Shown here: one piece after another, positions 54,687-64,000 of the stretch
Layout of the letters: every line of letters begins with the position of its first letter
How positions within the stretch are numbered: position 1 is the first letter of the stretch
Assembly (NCBI RefSeq): GCF_000143535.2
Contig: NC_037322.1
Coordinates: forward strand, 1,302,001 to 1,366,000
DNA from: Botrytis cinerea B05.10
Taxonomy: Eukaryota > Ascomycota > Leotiomycetes > Helotiales > Sclerotiniaceae
Length of the DNA stretch: 64,000 bases
Direction: 5' to 3'
Made by a program: the position numbers and the translations under genes
Notes under the pieces: model-generated
Databases searched by the model: none
What the model saw: the letters and a program-made list of their open reading frames with translations, nothing else
Told to the model about the DNA's origin: nothing

Positions 54687-57600
54687 TCACCCCTCCATCT
54701 TCCTAGCCTTGAACCCCAACCCCGGTATTTTACTCCTCAGCGCCAAACTGCTCAAAACCACACTAATACTACTCATTGCCATTGCCAAACTCGCCCACAC
54801 TGGATCCAACCTAACATGTTTTCCTCCTCCCGTAACAATTGGATAGAATATTCCTGCTGCCACCGGTAGTGCTACCAAATTATAAACCAGAGCCCAACCA
54901 AAATTGAATTTGATCCTTCGAAATACCATTTTACTCAAATCCAACAGCGTGATTAGGGAATGGAGATTGCTAGAAACTAATACAAATTCGGCAGATGAAA
55001 TAGCGATATCGGACCCGGAACCTATAGCTATTCCTATGTCGGCGGTTGTTAGAGCTGGAGAATCATTGATGCCGTCGCCGACCATTGCTACGAGTGCTCT
55101 TTTGGGGGATGAATCGTTCTTAGGGCGTTTGGAAGAGAGAGACTTCTGAAGATAGGAGATCTGGTTCGCTTTTTCGGAAGGGAGAACTCCGGCTATGATA
55201 TTGGTATAGGGAATTCCAACTTGTTGACCTATAGCATTTGCAGTAGTTTGGTTATCGCCTGAAAGCATCCAGACAGCCATACCACGGGCTTTCAGCGCAG
55301 AGATGATAGAAACAGCTTCTGGACGAACAGGATCAGAGATTGCAAAGGTAGCTCTGAGTCTATATGGGCCATTGAGGGTAGAATAAGCGACTAGTGCTAC
55401 TGATTTGCCTTGCTGTTTCCATATATCGAAGCGAGATTGTTGGAGAGGCGCTACTTGGACCTCGTATTTTGTCATAAGCGACTCGTTCCCAATTAGCATG
55501 TTACCACTACTAAAAGTAGCTCTCATGCCATACCCGGGCATTTCTTCGATCTCCGTAAAGGCTTTGAAAGCAGATTTTGAATTTTTGGAACAGAATGAGA
55601 CAATGGCTTTGGCTACTGTGTGGCTACTGTTTTCTTCGGCTACCTTTATTAAATTCAAGAGATCCTGTTCTTTGTCGTTCGTTGGGACAATCAGATTACC
55701 GGAGATAATGTCATTGTTTGGGATATTCTCATCTCCTTGAACATTCTGAATGCTTGAGCTACTCTGACCGCTTGAGACAATCAGATTGCTTTCATTTTCT
55801 GAGACAAACTCGAAGTTTGTAACAGTTGGCTCACCTCCTAGGGTCAAGGTGCCCGTTTTATCAAATACCACACAATCAAGCATGCTAGCCTTCTCAAATG
55901 CTTCACCGCCACCCTTTACTAGAATGCCATGATGTGCTGCAAGACCACCACCAACAAAAAGTGCAGTAGGAGCGGCTAATGCTAGACCACAAGGGCACGC
56001 AACGACAAAAACAGCAATAGCAAATTGCAGAGACCAAACGACCCAACCACTAGAACCACGATAAGCGTCTGGTAAGACTCCTGAAAGTCCGAGAGATAGC
56101 CAAACAATAAAAGTGAGAATGGCAATGAGGGTAATGACAGGTACAAAGTAACCGGTTAGAGTATCAGCAATTCGTTCCATGGGTGCTCTTTTAGTTTGTC
56201 CTTCACGAACTGCCATGACAATTTGATCGAGCATTGAAGATCCAGCGACTCCAGTAATCCTGACTGTTACTGGGGATTCCTTGTTGACTGTTCCAGAAAA
56301 CACTTCATCTCCCGCACTTTTCTTGACCAACTTTGCCTCCCCAGTCAGACTCGATTCGTCGAATTTAGTCTCTCCCTTGATAACTTTGCCGTCACATGCT
56401 GGAGAGCCACCATGTAAAACTTTGATAGTATCACCAAACTCAAGTAGATCAACATTGACGCTCTTGATAGAGCTTTGATAATTTGAGGAGGTTGCTGAAT
56501 GTTCGTCAGAGTATGGGATATCGAAATCCCCGTCTTGTTCATGTGATGAAGTAGGGACAATCAAAAGTGCTTCTGTAGGTCGTAGCTTCCCCAACATAGT
56601 CACAGCGTCATCAGTTCTTGACTTGCTGTAAGCTTCAATGAGACGGCCAACAAGTAAAAACAAAGTCAAGAAGACAACTGAATCGAAGTAGAAAGAGCTA
56701 TCGTCCACCGTATCAGTAGGATGAATTCCAGCGGCGATTAATTGAGCCACAGATGATACGTAAGCAATTGTAGTACCTAGTGACATGAGCATGTTCATGC
56801 TTCCGAAACGATAGAATCTTTGAAGAATTGGTGTCGTGCTGCCAGGTCTCCATAACGAGCGTATTTCCTTCAAAGCTCTTCTATGGAAGACATCTGCACA
56901 GAGAAAATATACTGGCGTAGCCATGATGAGAAGAGACCATTGCGCACGATCGACGCCAGCTCTAAGAGGTCGCATAAAATACCGTCTGATTTTATTGGAT
57001 GGCGGCACCAGACTCATGAAAATTATACCGATAAGGAGGGTGGGTATGGAGATGATAAGAGTGACGATGACCCGAAGTAATATTCGTTGTTGCTCCCTCT
57101 TGTGAATGATTTGAGATCGTTCTTCGATAGTCGGTGGATGGTATATTGTTGGTACAAATCCTTCTTCGACGTTGGAGATTTTGGAAAGAATCTGCCTGAT
57201 TGTGAAAGTAGGTGCCGATGGGGTATAAGTTATTTTGAGTACTGGGTTCTCTAAACTCAAGGCTCTCTCTATGGCAATGCGATCGCCAAAACTGATCAGA
57301 CTGTTGTTGATTCGAGAAGGGCAGTGGCCACAATACATGCCATTTACCATGATTTCAACCGTTCTTGTCACTTTTTGTTTCTGAGACTCCGGTTTCAAAT
57401 CGACAACACTATCCAAGGCTGCATCATAGCCCAGATCCTCTATTTCTTCAACAATTTGAGCTGTGTATTTCTCATCTGCGTAGTCAACTGTAGCGCTATT
57501 CGAGATGAGATTAACAACGACATCCCTCACCCAGGACTTCTTCTTGAGTCCTAGCACGATATTGTTGGCGCAAGCGGCACATGTCATACCACCAATAGCC

Positions 57601-58292
57601 AACGATGCTCGAAATGTCTGAGAAACTGAATCGATCGAATCAACGACTACCAAAGGTTCCATTCTTTTGCTGGAACTTTCTGTGGTACCATCATTCCTAC
57701 CATCACTTTTATTATTATTATATGGCGGCTCTGAAAGTATACTTGATTGTCCCAACTTCTTCGAAACATTTTGTTGATTCGCACCCGCGGTAGCGTCCCG
57801 GCGACAGATTTCACAATTCTCCAAGTGCCGGTCAAAGTTCGAATCAAAGTATGACGGTGAAAATTGCCTTTTGGGTCTTCTGGTAGCTGACCACTTTTGA
57901 AGCACTTGGTCTAGGTAACCTGTATCGGTGTCATGTTGTATATGCGATCTTGCAAGACTACCGTACTCCTCAGACGTAACATCGCACACTTCGAATCCAG
58001 CAGATTGCAACGCCTTCCGAATAACTTTAGATGATAGACTTTTATCGTGTTGGACGGTCACCCATGAAGACATGAGAGATGGAGTAACATCTTTTGGCCG
58101 GGGACTTAATGCGTAAAGAGACGTTTGGATGTTTGAAACACAAGAGGGACAATGAAGATTTGATAATAAATAGGATGTTGTGATCAATACTGAATTTTGA
58201 GTTGAGATATTCTCCATCTTCTCGCCAGAATTGATACTGTTGTTTGTTGTTGTTGGACAGGTCGTGGCCGTCATGTCTTCTTTTAAAGCCAT
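54687..58292 (-). CDS. Copper-type P1B ATPase with three N-terminal metal-binding motifs
   Basis: One exon of 1201 aa. Three cysteine sites at the N-terminus suggest metal-binding domains: LHCPSCVSNI near 48, GMTCAACANNI near 237, and GMYCGHCPSRI near 322; ENCEICRRD (about 155) adds another CxxC. The transmembrane ion motif is ACPCGLALAAPTA near 765, the phosphorylation site is DKTGTLT near 811, and GDGINDSPAL near 1072 and VGIPYTNIIAGVLPSEK close the P-domain. This is the layout of Cu(I) exporters (Ccc2, CrpA/Pca1 relatives). It should move copper across a membrane with ATP, either into the Golgi for enzyme loading or out of the cell; which one is not clear. The usual HP of the N-domain SEHP motif reads SSHTVAKA near 890, an unusual change. 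697 bp separate its start from that of ADE13. Confidence 0.88.
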   Translation of the reverse strand: MALKEDMTATTCPTTTNNSINSGEKMENISTQNSVLITTSYLLSNLHCPSCVSNIQTSLYALSPRPKDVTPSLMSSWVTVQHDKSLSSKVIRKALQSAGFEVCDVTSEEYGSLARSHIQHDTDTGYLDQVLQKWSATRRPKRQFSPSYFDSNFDRHLENCEICRRDATAGANQQNVSKKLGQSSILSEPPYNNNKSDGRNDGTTESSSKRMEPLVVVDSIDSVSQTFRASLAIGGMTCAACANNIVLGLKKKSWVRDVVVNLISNSATVDYADEKYTAQIVEEIEDLGYDAALDSVVDLKPESQKQKVTRTVEIMVNGMYCGHCPSRINNSLISFGDRIAIERALSLENPVLKITYTPSAPTFTIRQILSKISNVEEGFVPTIYHPPTIEERSQIIHKREQQRILLRVIVTLIISIPTLLIGIIFMSLVPPSNKIRRYFMRPLRAGVDRAQWSLLIMATPVYFLCADVFHRRALKEIRSLWRPGSTTPILQRFYRFGSMNMLMSLGTTIAYVSSVAQLIAAGIHPTDTVDDSSFYFDSVVFLTLFLLVGRLIEAYSKSRTDDAVTMLGKLRPTEALLIVPTSSHEQDGDFDIPYSDEHSATSSNYQSSIKSVNVDLLEFGDTIKVLHGGSPACDGKVIKGETKFDESSLTGEAKLVKKSAGDEVFSGTVNKESPVTVRITGVAGSSMLDQIVMAVREGQTKRAPMERIADTLTGYFVPVITLIAILTFIVWLSLGLSGVLPDAYRGSSGWVVWSLQFAIAVFVVACPCGLALAAPTALFVGGGLAAHHGILVKGGGEAFEKASMLDCVVFDKTGTLTLGGEPTVTNFEFVSENESNLIVSSGQSSSSIQNVQGDENIPNNDIISGNLIVPTNDKEQDLLNLIKVAEENSSHTVAKAIVSFCSKNSKSAFKAFTEIEEMPGYGMRATFSSGNMLIGNESLMTKYEVQVAPLQQSRFDIWKQQGKSVALVAYSTLNGPYRLRATFAISDPVRPEAVSIISALKARGMAVWMLSGDNQTTANAIGQQVGIPYTNIIAGVLPSEKANQISYLQKSLSSKRPKNDSSPKRALVAMVGDGINDSPALTTADIGIAIGSGSDIAISSAEFVLVSSNLHSLITLLDLSKMVFRRIKFNFGWALVYNLVALPVAAGIFYPIVTGGGKHVRLDPVWASLAMAMSSISVVLSSLALRSKIPGLGFKARKMEG

Positions 58293-58743
58293 ACTTACTT
58301 AGCCTTAATACTAAAAGTCAAATCTGTAGAAAACTCTATTCCAAATCCGACGGAACTAGATGTCCAACGCCATTGTATAGTGATTTTGCATGACTGTTGT
58401 CAAGGTGGCGAGCCTCCGCACAAAAAGCGCAAACCGCAAAAAACTCTCAAAACAGCACAAAGCGCGCAAAGGGATGAATGGGTTAGTATCTTTAAGGAAT
58501 GCCATGCTTGCTGGACTATGTTTCTTATATGATTAGGAATGAGGTTTGAAGCTGTGTATGTATGTATACTAATCAATTTGAGCATAGGATAGAGCAACAT
58601 CAATGAGTGATGGACCAATTTTTAATTGTCTACTAGATGACAATATGACGACGATGTTGGTCTGCAATGTTGTGTACAATGTTGTCTATCGGATGGCTAA
58701 TCCTTTTTCCGAAAAGCCGATGAGACAAAAGCACGTGAAGAGC

Positions 58744-58773
58744 TAGCTTAGTGTCTTGTAGCTTAGTGTCTCG
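58744..58773. repeat. 15-bp tandem duplication TAGCTTAGTGTCTYG
   Basis: Two adjacent copies (58744-58758 and 58759-58773) differ by one base. The second copy overlaps the left end of the ADE13-flanking repeat. Confidence 0.85.
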
Positions 58774-58803
58774 TAGCGCAACTAAGCGGCCGCTAGTGAC
58801 TCC
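58764..58803. repeat. GCGGCCGC-core repeat, copy 1 (upstream of ADE13)
   Basis: A 40-bp stretch starting TAGTGTCTCG and ending GTGACTCC is found, ungapped with about six mismatches, again at 61052-61091 in the same orientation. The shared core AAGCGGCCGCT contains a perfect 10-bp palindrome, AGCGGCCGCT. The copy lies about 185 bp before the ADE13 start. Confidence 0.85.
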
Positions 58804-58988
58804 TCCATCTTTTTTTTTTTCCTCCACCAATTTGTTAATTTTGTTTACCCCGCGTATTTCGGTCTTTCAATTCTAGTTTATTTTGTCTCCAAACAATAAT
58901 TTCTCCAATTCTTGGAAACCTCTTTTCATAAAACAAAAGTGCCATATCATTTAGAATATACCAAGATCTTTGGGACAATCTACTCAAG

Positions 58989-60696
58989 ATGTCTGCCAAC
59001 GATATCTATCAAACTCCATTGACTTCGCGTTATGCAAGTAAGTATCAAATCTCTTCTCTCAATTAAACTTCATCTTTGAGGATTAATTTGCTTGTTCAAT
59101 CATACTCAGAGACTGAATGCTAATCGTTCTGCTCTCACAGGCAAGGAGATGAAGGAGATCTTCTCTGCTCGCAACCGTGCTTCAACATGGAGAACTCTTT
59201 GGATCGATCTTGCCGAAGCCGAGAAAGAATTGGGCTTGGATATCAGTGCTGAGGGTATTCAACAAATGAAGGACAATAGAATTATGACAGATAAGGACTT
59301 CGAGGTTGCTGCAGAGGAGGAGAAGAAGCGTCGTCATGATGTGTAAGTTCTCCAAATCCCAAATTCTTCAATTTAAAAAAAATGCAGTCACTAACTCCTT
59401 ATTCTCAGGATGGCACATGTTCATGCATTTGGCCAAGTTGCTCCAAAGGCTGCTGGTATCATTCACTATGGTGCCACCTCGTGCTACTGCACCGACAATG
59501 CCGATCTCATCTTCCAACGTGACGCTCTCGATTTGATCCTTCCAAAATTGGCGACTGTCATTTACAAGTTGTCCCAATTTGCTCTTGAGTTCAAGGATTT
59601 GCCTACCTTGGGCTACACTCATTTCCAACCTGCTCAATTGATCACTGTTGGTCGTCGTGCATCTCAATGGGTTCAAGATCTTCTCATGGATTTGGAGGAC
59701 ATCAAGAGAGTTAGAGCTGATCTTCGTAAGTCTTTCTAATATTTCCTAAGCTTGAGCTTAATTGGTTCGCAAAATCTGCTGGGCATTCACTGATTTTTCC
59801 TGAATGTAGGTTACCGTGGTGCCCAAGGTACAACTGGTACACAAGCTAGTTTCATGGAGATCTTCAAGGGCGATGGTTCCAAGATCGACCAGCTCAATGA
59901 AATTCTTTGCGAGAAGGCTGGCTTCCCAAGCTGTTACGCTATCAGCACTCAAACCTATTCCCGCAAGGTTGATCTCAGAATCGCCAATGCTCTTTCCAGC
60001 TTTGGTGCTACTGCCCAAAGAATCTCAAGTGACATTCGTCATCTTGCCAACTTGAAGGAGTTGGAGGAGCCATTTGAGAAGGATCAGATTGGTTCATCTG
60101 CCATGGCTTACAAGCGCAACCCAATGAGATCCGAGCGAATCGCAGCTCTTGGTCGTCATCTTGCCAACCTCAACAAGAACGCCAACGATACCTACGCTGC
60201 TCAATGGTTTGAGAGAACCCTCGATGACTCTGCCATCCGCCGTATCACCATCCCCGAGATGTTCCTCTCAGCCGATGCTGTCTGTATGGCTATGGACAAC
60301 GTTGTCTCTGGCTTCGTTGTTTACCCAAACCGTATCCATTCTCGTGTCATGGAGGAATTGCCTTTCATGGCCACAGAAGTTATCATCATGAGAATTGTTG
60401 CCAATGGAGGATCAAGACAAGAGGCTCACGAAGAAATCCGTGTCCTTTCTCACCAAGCTTCTGACGTTGTCAAGAAGCAAGGTGGTAGGAACGACTTGAT
60501 CGATCGTATCAAGGCCACCAAGTACTTTGAACCAGTCTGGGCTGATCTTGACAACATGATGGACCCAAAGAACTTCATTGGCCGTAGTGCACACTCGGTT
60601 GAGAAGTACTGTGGACCTGGTGGAGAGGTTGAAGCTGCTCTTGCAGAATGGTCAAGCCAGATTAAGTCTAGCAAGGCAGTTGAGTTGAGTCTTTGA
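58989..60696 (+). CDS. ADE13: Adenylosuccinate lyase
   Basis: Four exons, 58989-59037, 59141-59342, 59409-59725 and 59810-60696, give 484 aa with phase kept at every junction. The enzyme works in the cytosol as a homotetramer and splits fumarate from SAICAR and from adenylosuccinate, so it acts twice in purine synthesis. Visible features: [20 protein letters not shown] at the N-terminus, [32 protein letters not shown] (substrate-site histidine region), [12 protein letters not shown], and the superfamily signature [15 protein letters not shown] with [18 protein letters not shown] further on. The length is typical. The intron within the first 20 codons is common in fungi. A similar short repeat lies on each side of this gene (58764-58803 and 61052-61091). 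Confidence 0.95.
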
Positions 60697-61431
60697 ATTT
60701 AAATTTGACGACTTTCCAATTTCTTCCGTCGGATGATTTTGAAATGGTTGCATATGGTTGGGGAGCATTGGTTGGAGTTTATGGAGTATAGTCTACACGG
60801 ATCTCTATGGGTAGGAAATTTTCAAAAGTAACTTTGCGACTCATACCCATTCTACCCGGATTTTATTGCTTTATGCGATAGGGATTCTCTTTGTAGAAAT
60901 ATCAGTTGGCATTTTAGTTTTTTGGAGATGCGATATTGCAAATTTATCAAGTAGCCTTGGTAGCGACTAATAAATACAAACTTGTATTTTATATTCTTTC
61001 TGTCCCCTGAATTTTCTGATCGAAATGAGTGGTTGAAAAGTTGCCCTAGCATAGTGTCTCGAAACGGGACAAAGCGGCCGCTGGTGACTCCAACAAAAAG
61101 ATTAGATTACAAATTGTAAGTATAAACTTACATACGCTCACGTATAAAAATTTACTCGTATTGCAATAGGATAAAAGAAATACATTATTACTAATAAAGT
61201 ACTATAACTCGCACAACAGCCCCGCTCTCGTGCGAACTCCAGAATTCTCTCCGCCTTCTCTTTGTAGATATACAGAGATGTAGATAAGACTCAGATGAAA
61301 GGTACGTGGAGCCTGTGGCGGACTTCTGGACCACCATACCACTAAAAAATTACATTGACGGTTTTTTGATGGGGAAAATACTGTTAGTGAAAAAAAGTAC
61401 GATGTCTATCTTCTACCACTAGCTTCGCTAC
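60697..61431. other. Spacer downstream of ADE13
   Basis: ADE13 3' flank, the second repeat copy at 61052-61091, and AT-rich sequence. No gene recognised. Confidence 0.5.
61052..61091. repeat. GCGGCCGC-core repeat, copy 2 (downstream of ADE13)
   Basis: Same orientation as copy 1. TAGTGTCTCG, the AAGCGGCCGCT core and GTGACTCC are kept; the bases between are diverged. It lies about 355 bp after the ADE13 stop. Confidence 0.85.
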
Positions 61432-61830
61432 TCACAAGTTACTAATAACTCCAAGTGCTATACCTTCCAATTTCTTCAACAGCTCGCCCCAAAGTTTTTT
61501 TTGGGTCACTTTTCCATCTTCGCTCCTGACCCAATCAGATACTCTGTTTCAAAAGTCAGTCAACTGTGTCATAGGCGCGATCAGATATCTAACGTACTGT
61601 CCAGGTTTACAATCATTTAGGTAACTCCCATGGATTTCCACAACACCCTCGGCAGCATGGACTAAAGTCCTACTACCAACTTCTGCGGTCCTTGCAAAAA
61701 GGGAAACCACCAAAGCGAGAATAACTGAAGAAGCCCGATGCGCCACGCATGATTGTTAACGATAACATCTGGCTTGGCGGATGATGAGATTTGAGAAAAA
61801 GCAGGGTGGTCAGCTGAGAAGTTCTGGTTC
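61432..61830 (-). pseudogene. Short-chain dehydrogenase remnant (C-terminal part only)
   Basis: Read on the minus strand, AKPDVIVNN (SDR segment before the substrate loop) is followed, after a frame change, by SLFARTAEVGSRTLVHAAEG VVEIHGSYLNDCKPGQ. An intron (donor GTACGT at 61597, acceptor ACAG before 61543) then joins to VSDWVRSEDGKVTQKKLWGE LLKKLEGIALGVISNL and a stop at 61432. These are the C-terminal landmarks of fungal SDR enzymes of the retinol-dehydrogenase-like type. The Rossmann fold, the Asn-Ser-Tyr-Lys catalytic region and about 200 N-terminal residues are missing, and the frame is broken near 61750. It lies directly after the flavin oxidoreductase remnant on the same strand, so the two may come from one former metabolic locus that decayed or was joined by a deletion. 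Confidence 0.65.
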
Positions 61831-61859
61831 GAAAATAGGGAGGGGGGAGAAATACATTC

Positions 61860-62630
61860 CAAAAGCCAGTGCCAACAATTTTGATAGGGATTCCATTCCA
61901 TGGAAATGGTGCACGTATCTCAGGAGCGTCAAATTTCTTTTCAGGATCCACATCACCGCTAAGTAGTTCCCGGGGAATGGACGGATTCAAGATTGCTGGT
62001 CTTCCGAGTCCAATCAGATCCAGTTTGTTGCCAACAACCGCATTTCTCATGAACTCGAGCGATCTAAAACCACCTGTGACCATGAGAATCGTTGATGGGA
62101 AATTTTGGCGGATCAATGCGGCAAACTCAAGAAAGAAGGCTTCTCAACACGCTTGTGTGCTGTGCCTCCAAACTCATCTTCGCGAAGGTTTGTTTTGGCA
62201 GACATGAACTGGACTAAAACAGTGACAAGTTAGAACATATCATCATGTGTGGTGTGGAAATACTTATCAAGAAGATAATCATGTGCCCCATGCAATTCAG
62301 CTCTATCGAATCCAGTGTCATAAGCGGGTTTAGCTGCCTCTGTAAATTGCTATACAACTAACTCAGTGATGCTCTTTGCTTTTGGAGTACCAAAGAGAAT
62401 AACACTCAATCCTCTTTCGAGCAGAACAATGCCTATTTTTAGTCCAAGTCCTCACCAGCCATGGTTTGGTGTCCAGGATTATTTATTTGCATTACGACCG
62501 GTCCTGGTGCGCAGGCTTGGGCGCATTCCTTCCACACTTGACGATATTCTGGATCAGAGATTCTTGCAGAGTCGACACAGAGATCAACAGGAGATCCAAG
62601 ATGTCTGGGATCTACTTGAACATTTCCTGA
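61860..62630 (-). pseudogene. Old Yellow Enzyme-like NADH:flavin oxidoreductase remnant
   Basis: On the minus strand an acceptor (TTTTCAG) precedes NVQVDPRHLGSPVDLCVDSARIS and VVMQINNPGHQTMAG, the first part of the fungal OYE-like fold. Then LSVILFGTPKAKSITELVV is followed by an in-frame stop (TAG), then QFTEAAKPAYDTGFDRAELHGAHDYLL, whose GFD..ELHGAH is the flavin-enzyme core. Further on, FMSAKTNLREDEFGGTAHKRVEKPSF and LEFAALIRQNFPSTILMVTGGFRSLEF are in different frames (a single-base shift near 62140), followed by DLIGLGRPAILNPSIPRELL and APFPWNGIPIKIVGTGF. The N-terminal exon, about 30 internal residues and the C-terminus are missing. A stop, a frameshift and deletions make this a decayed gene. 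Confidence 0.75.
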
Positions 62631-62639
62631 AAATCAAAT

Positions 62640-64000
62640 TATAAACTTGTGGTCGTTAAAAATTAAGCGTGTGATGTCTATGTTAGCGAAATAACAGGCG
62701 GGAATTGATTATTATTTGAAAGAACTTCAACAACTGAGTTCTTTTCTTGGTATAATATTAAATAATAAAAACACTTCATATCAATATAAAGAAGACTCAA
62801 ATTTTCATTTGCTTTTCTCAAATTTTAATATTCAATTTGAAATAAATTTATAATTTACTAAAAAAGTCCTTTGAAAGAGTATTCAATTTCCGCTTGTTTT
62901 TTTTGTTTTTTTTTGTTTACATAGAGGACATCTACTTGTCAGAATCATTTTCCTTTCTCCCTTTCCCCAAGCTGAGTAGAGCTTCTTGAATTGTTCATCT
63001 GGGATATGATTGTTGCCGCTGAACGGCTCTAACATTGCTGACTGTATTTGATGTTATTCATCATTACAAATAAAATGGAAAAGAAACGAATGCCGGGTTT
63101 GGGAGGAAGGGCTGTTTGTTCAGCCTGCCTTCATCTGGAAAACTGACATTGACAAGGAGATTCGGTAACATCAACCCGCACTGCAAAAGAACTCTATCTT
63201 GTAGTGAAGCCATTGCGATTAAAAAAAAATCTACTAGCAGTTAATGTGAAGACAGAAAAAAAAGGTCAGAAATCAGCAATCTTGCTCTTGGTTGGAAATC
63301 GACTGGCAAAGAAACCAAAAATTGAAATTCGTGGAAATTAAAGTCGTACATCTCACCGCCGACCATGCATGACCAAGGAGATGCGATTCAAATTTATAAT
63401 AATTTGAAGCTGTCATGCCAAAGTCCCATAGCTTTGATTCTGATTGCATCATCATCCCAAAATTGGCACAACCTCAAATCCGGCAGATTGGATCAAAGCA
63501 GCGACATGGATGCACGGCTTCAGTTTGCATGGGAATTTGCAACTCGAGAACCTAGGTAACGCATAGGGAGAATTAAAGCTTACGGGGAAAAATTTACACT
63601 AATCATGTTGAATTGCAGAAATATCCGACCTTTCACCCGTTTGCTACGACTCATGCAGGGCCAAGGCGATGTGAACTGGACAGTTTAGACTGCTAAAGCC
63701 ATCTTGAATTGTAGTTCTTTCTGCTATTTGTATTTGCAAAACGGCAATCATCGTCTCCATAACCTGAGGCCGAGAGAGTAATATTGAGTTTTTCTCTCCC
63801 ACTTGCATCCGACTCTTGGGACCAGCGAGCTCAGGTTAGTATGTACTGTGTTAACTCTCCACAGTAGTTTTGCAGAAGTCAGGAAAATCGTTATATTTGA
63901 TTTGTGTATATAAAATCCACATTAGTCAAGCCCCGATTCAATTTTGAGAAACTAGACACGCAACATAGAGAAGTTCCCAAATAAGGAAGCGCTACACTAC
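62640..64000. other. AT-rich right edge, no gene recognised
   Basis: The first 250 bp (to about 62890) are strongly AT-rich. The rest has short frames on both strands with no domain. No terminal repeat or transposon gene was seen here. Confidence 0.5.

Larger units (their letters stand above)
58293..58988. promoter_or_regulatory. Divergent region between the copper ATPase and ADE13
   Basis: 696 bp hold both promoters. It includes a 15-bp tandem duplication (58744-58773) and a GCGGCCGC-containing repeat (58764-58803), whose diverged partner lies downstream of ADE13, and a T run with pyrimidines near 58809-58825. Confidence 0.5.

Noticed and set aside
61673..62116. 147-codon ORF as an intact enzyme
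   Set aside because: Only the first 85 residues match an OYE-like enzyme; the rest is an out-of-frame reading across the SDR remnant, so it is part of two pseudogenes.
63273..63559. Overlapping 60-64 codon frames near the right edge
   Set aside because: Short, on both strands over the same bases and without recognisable motifs.

Overview
This is a nuclear fungal window, most likely from a filamentous ascomycete (Pezizomycotina). The grounds are many short introns (about 40-130 nt) with GTAAGT/GTATGT donors and CTAAC-type branch sites, intron-containing nuclear tRNA genes, long AT-rich intergenic spacers full of microsatellites, and gene families typical of moulds (septation scaffold, coiled-coil kinesin, nucleobindin-like EF-hand protein). 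The overall style suggests Leotiomycetes (Botrytis/Sclerotinia-like), but that is an inference. Nothing looks viral or bacterial.

Layout. 1-416: 3' end of an unidentified gene. 2542-3741: TRM12/TYW2 (wybutosine synthesis). About 3.9-4.7 kb: a weak minus-strand gene candidate and, beside it at 4785-4893, a strikingly foldable segment that may be a structured RNA. 5326-6096: secreted EF-hand protein (three exons, minus), divergent from ORC6 (6436-7700). 7.7-13.7 kb: about 6 kb with no convincing gene, rich in mini- and microsatellites. 13709-19132: four-exon kinesin of 1733 aa. 20.6-21.1 kb: orphan ORF. 21452-22143: five-exon SAM-domain protein. 24243-25731: mitochondrial-type FAD oxidoreductase. 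26526-28140: ALG2. 28644-29567: peroxisomal enoyl-CoA hydratase/isomerase ending in SKL. 29798-36316: 2172-aa Nud1/Cdc11-type leucine-rich-repeat scaffold. 37788-41465: 1225-aa disordered protein with a PP1-docking RVSF motif. 44234-48341: KCS1 inositol-phosphate kinase. 49440-51862: MAK5 helicase, head-to-head with TRM7 (52097-53357). 53.7-54.4 kb: tRNA-Leu(AAG) and tRNA-Asn(GTT), both with introns. 54687-58292: copper-type P1B ATPase. 58989-60696: ADE13. 61.4-62.6 kb: remnants of an Old-Yellow-Enzyme-like flavin oxidoreductase and a short-chain dehydrogenase, both broken. 62.6-64 kb: AT-rich, no gene seen.

Most genes are housekeeping and do not form a cluster. Thematic links are translation and RNA (TRM12, TRM7, MAK5, two tRNAs), chromosome and cell cycle (ORC6, Nud1/Cdc11 scaffold, kinesin, possible PP1 partner), and glycosylation or metabolism (ALG2, ADE13, KCS1, copper pump). 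TRM7 and TRM12 belong to one pathway on the tRNA-Phe anticodon loop. The least explained items are the structured segment at 4785-4893, a non-canonical GC-AG intron in TRM7, a diverged 40-bp repeat with a GCGGCCGC core on both sides of ADE13, and a changed HP dipeptide in the copper ATPase.
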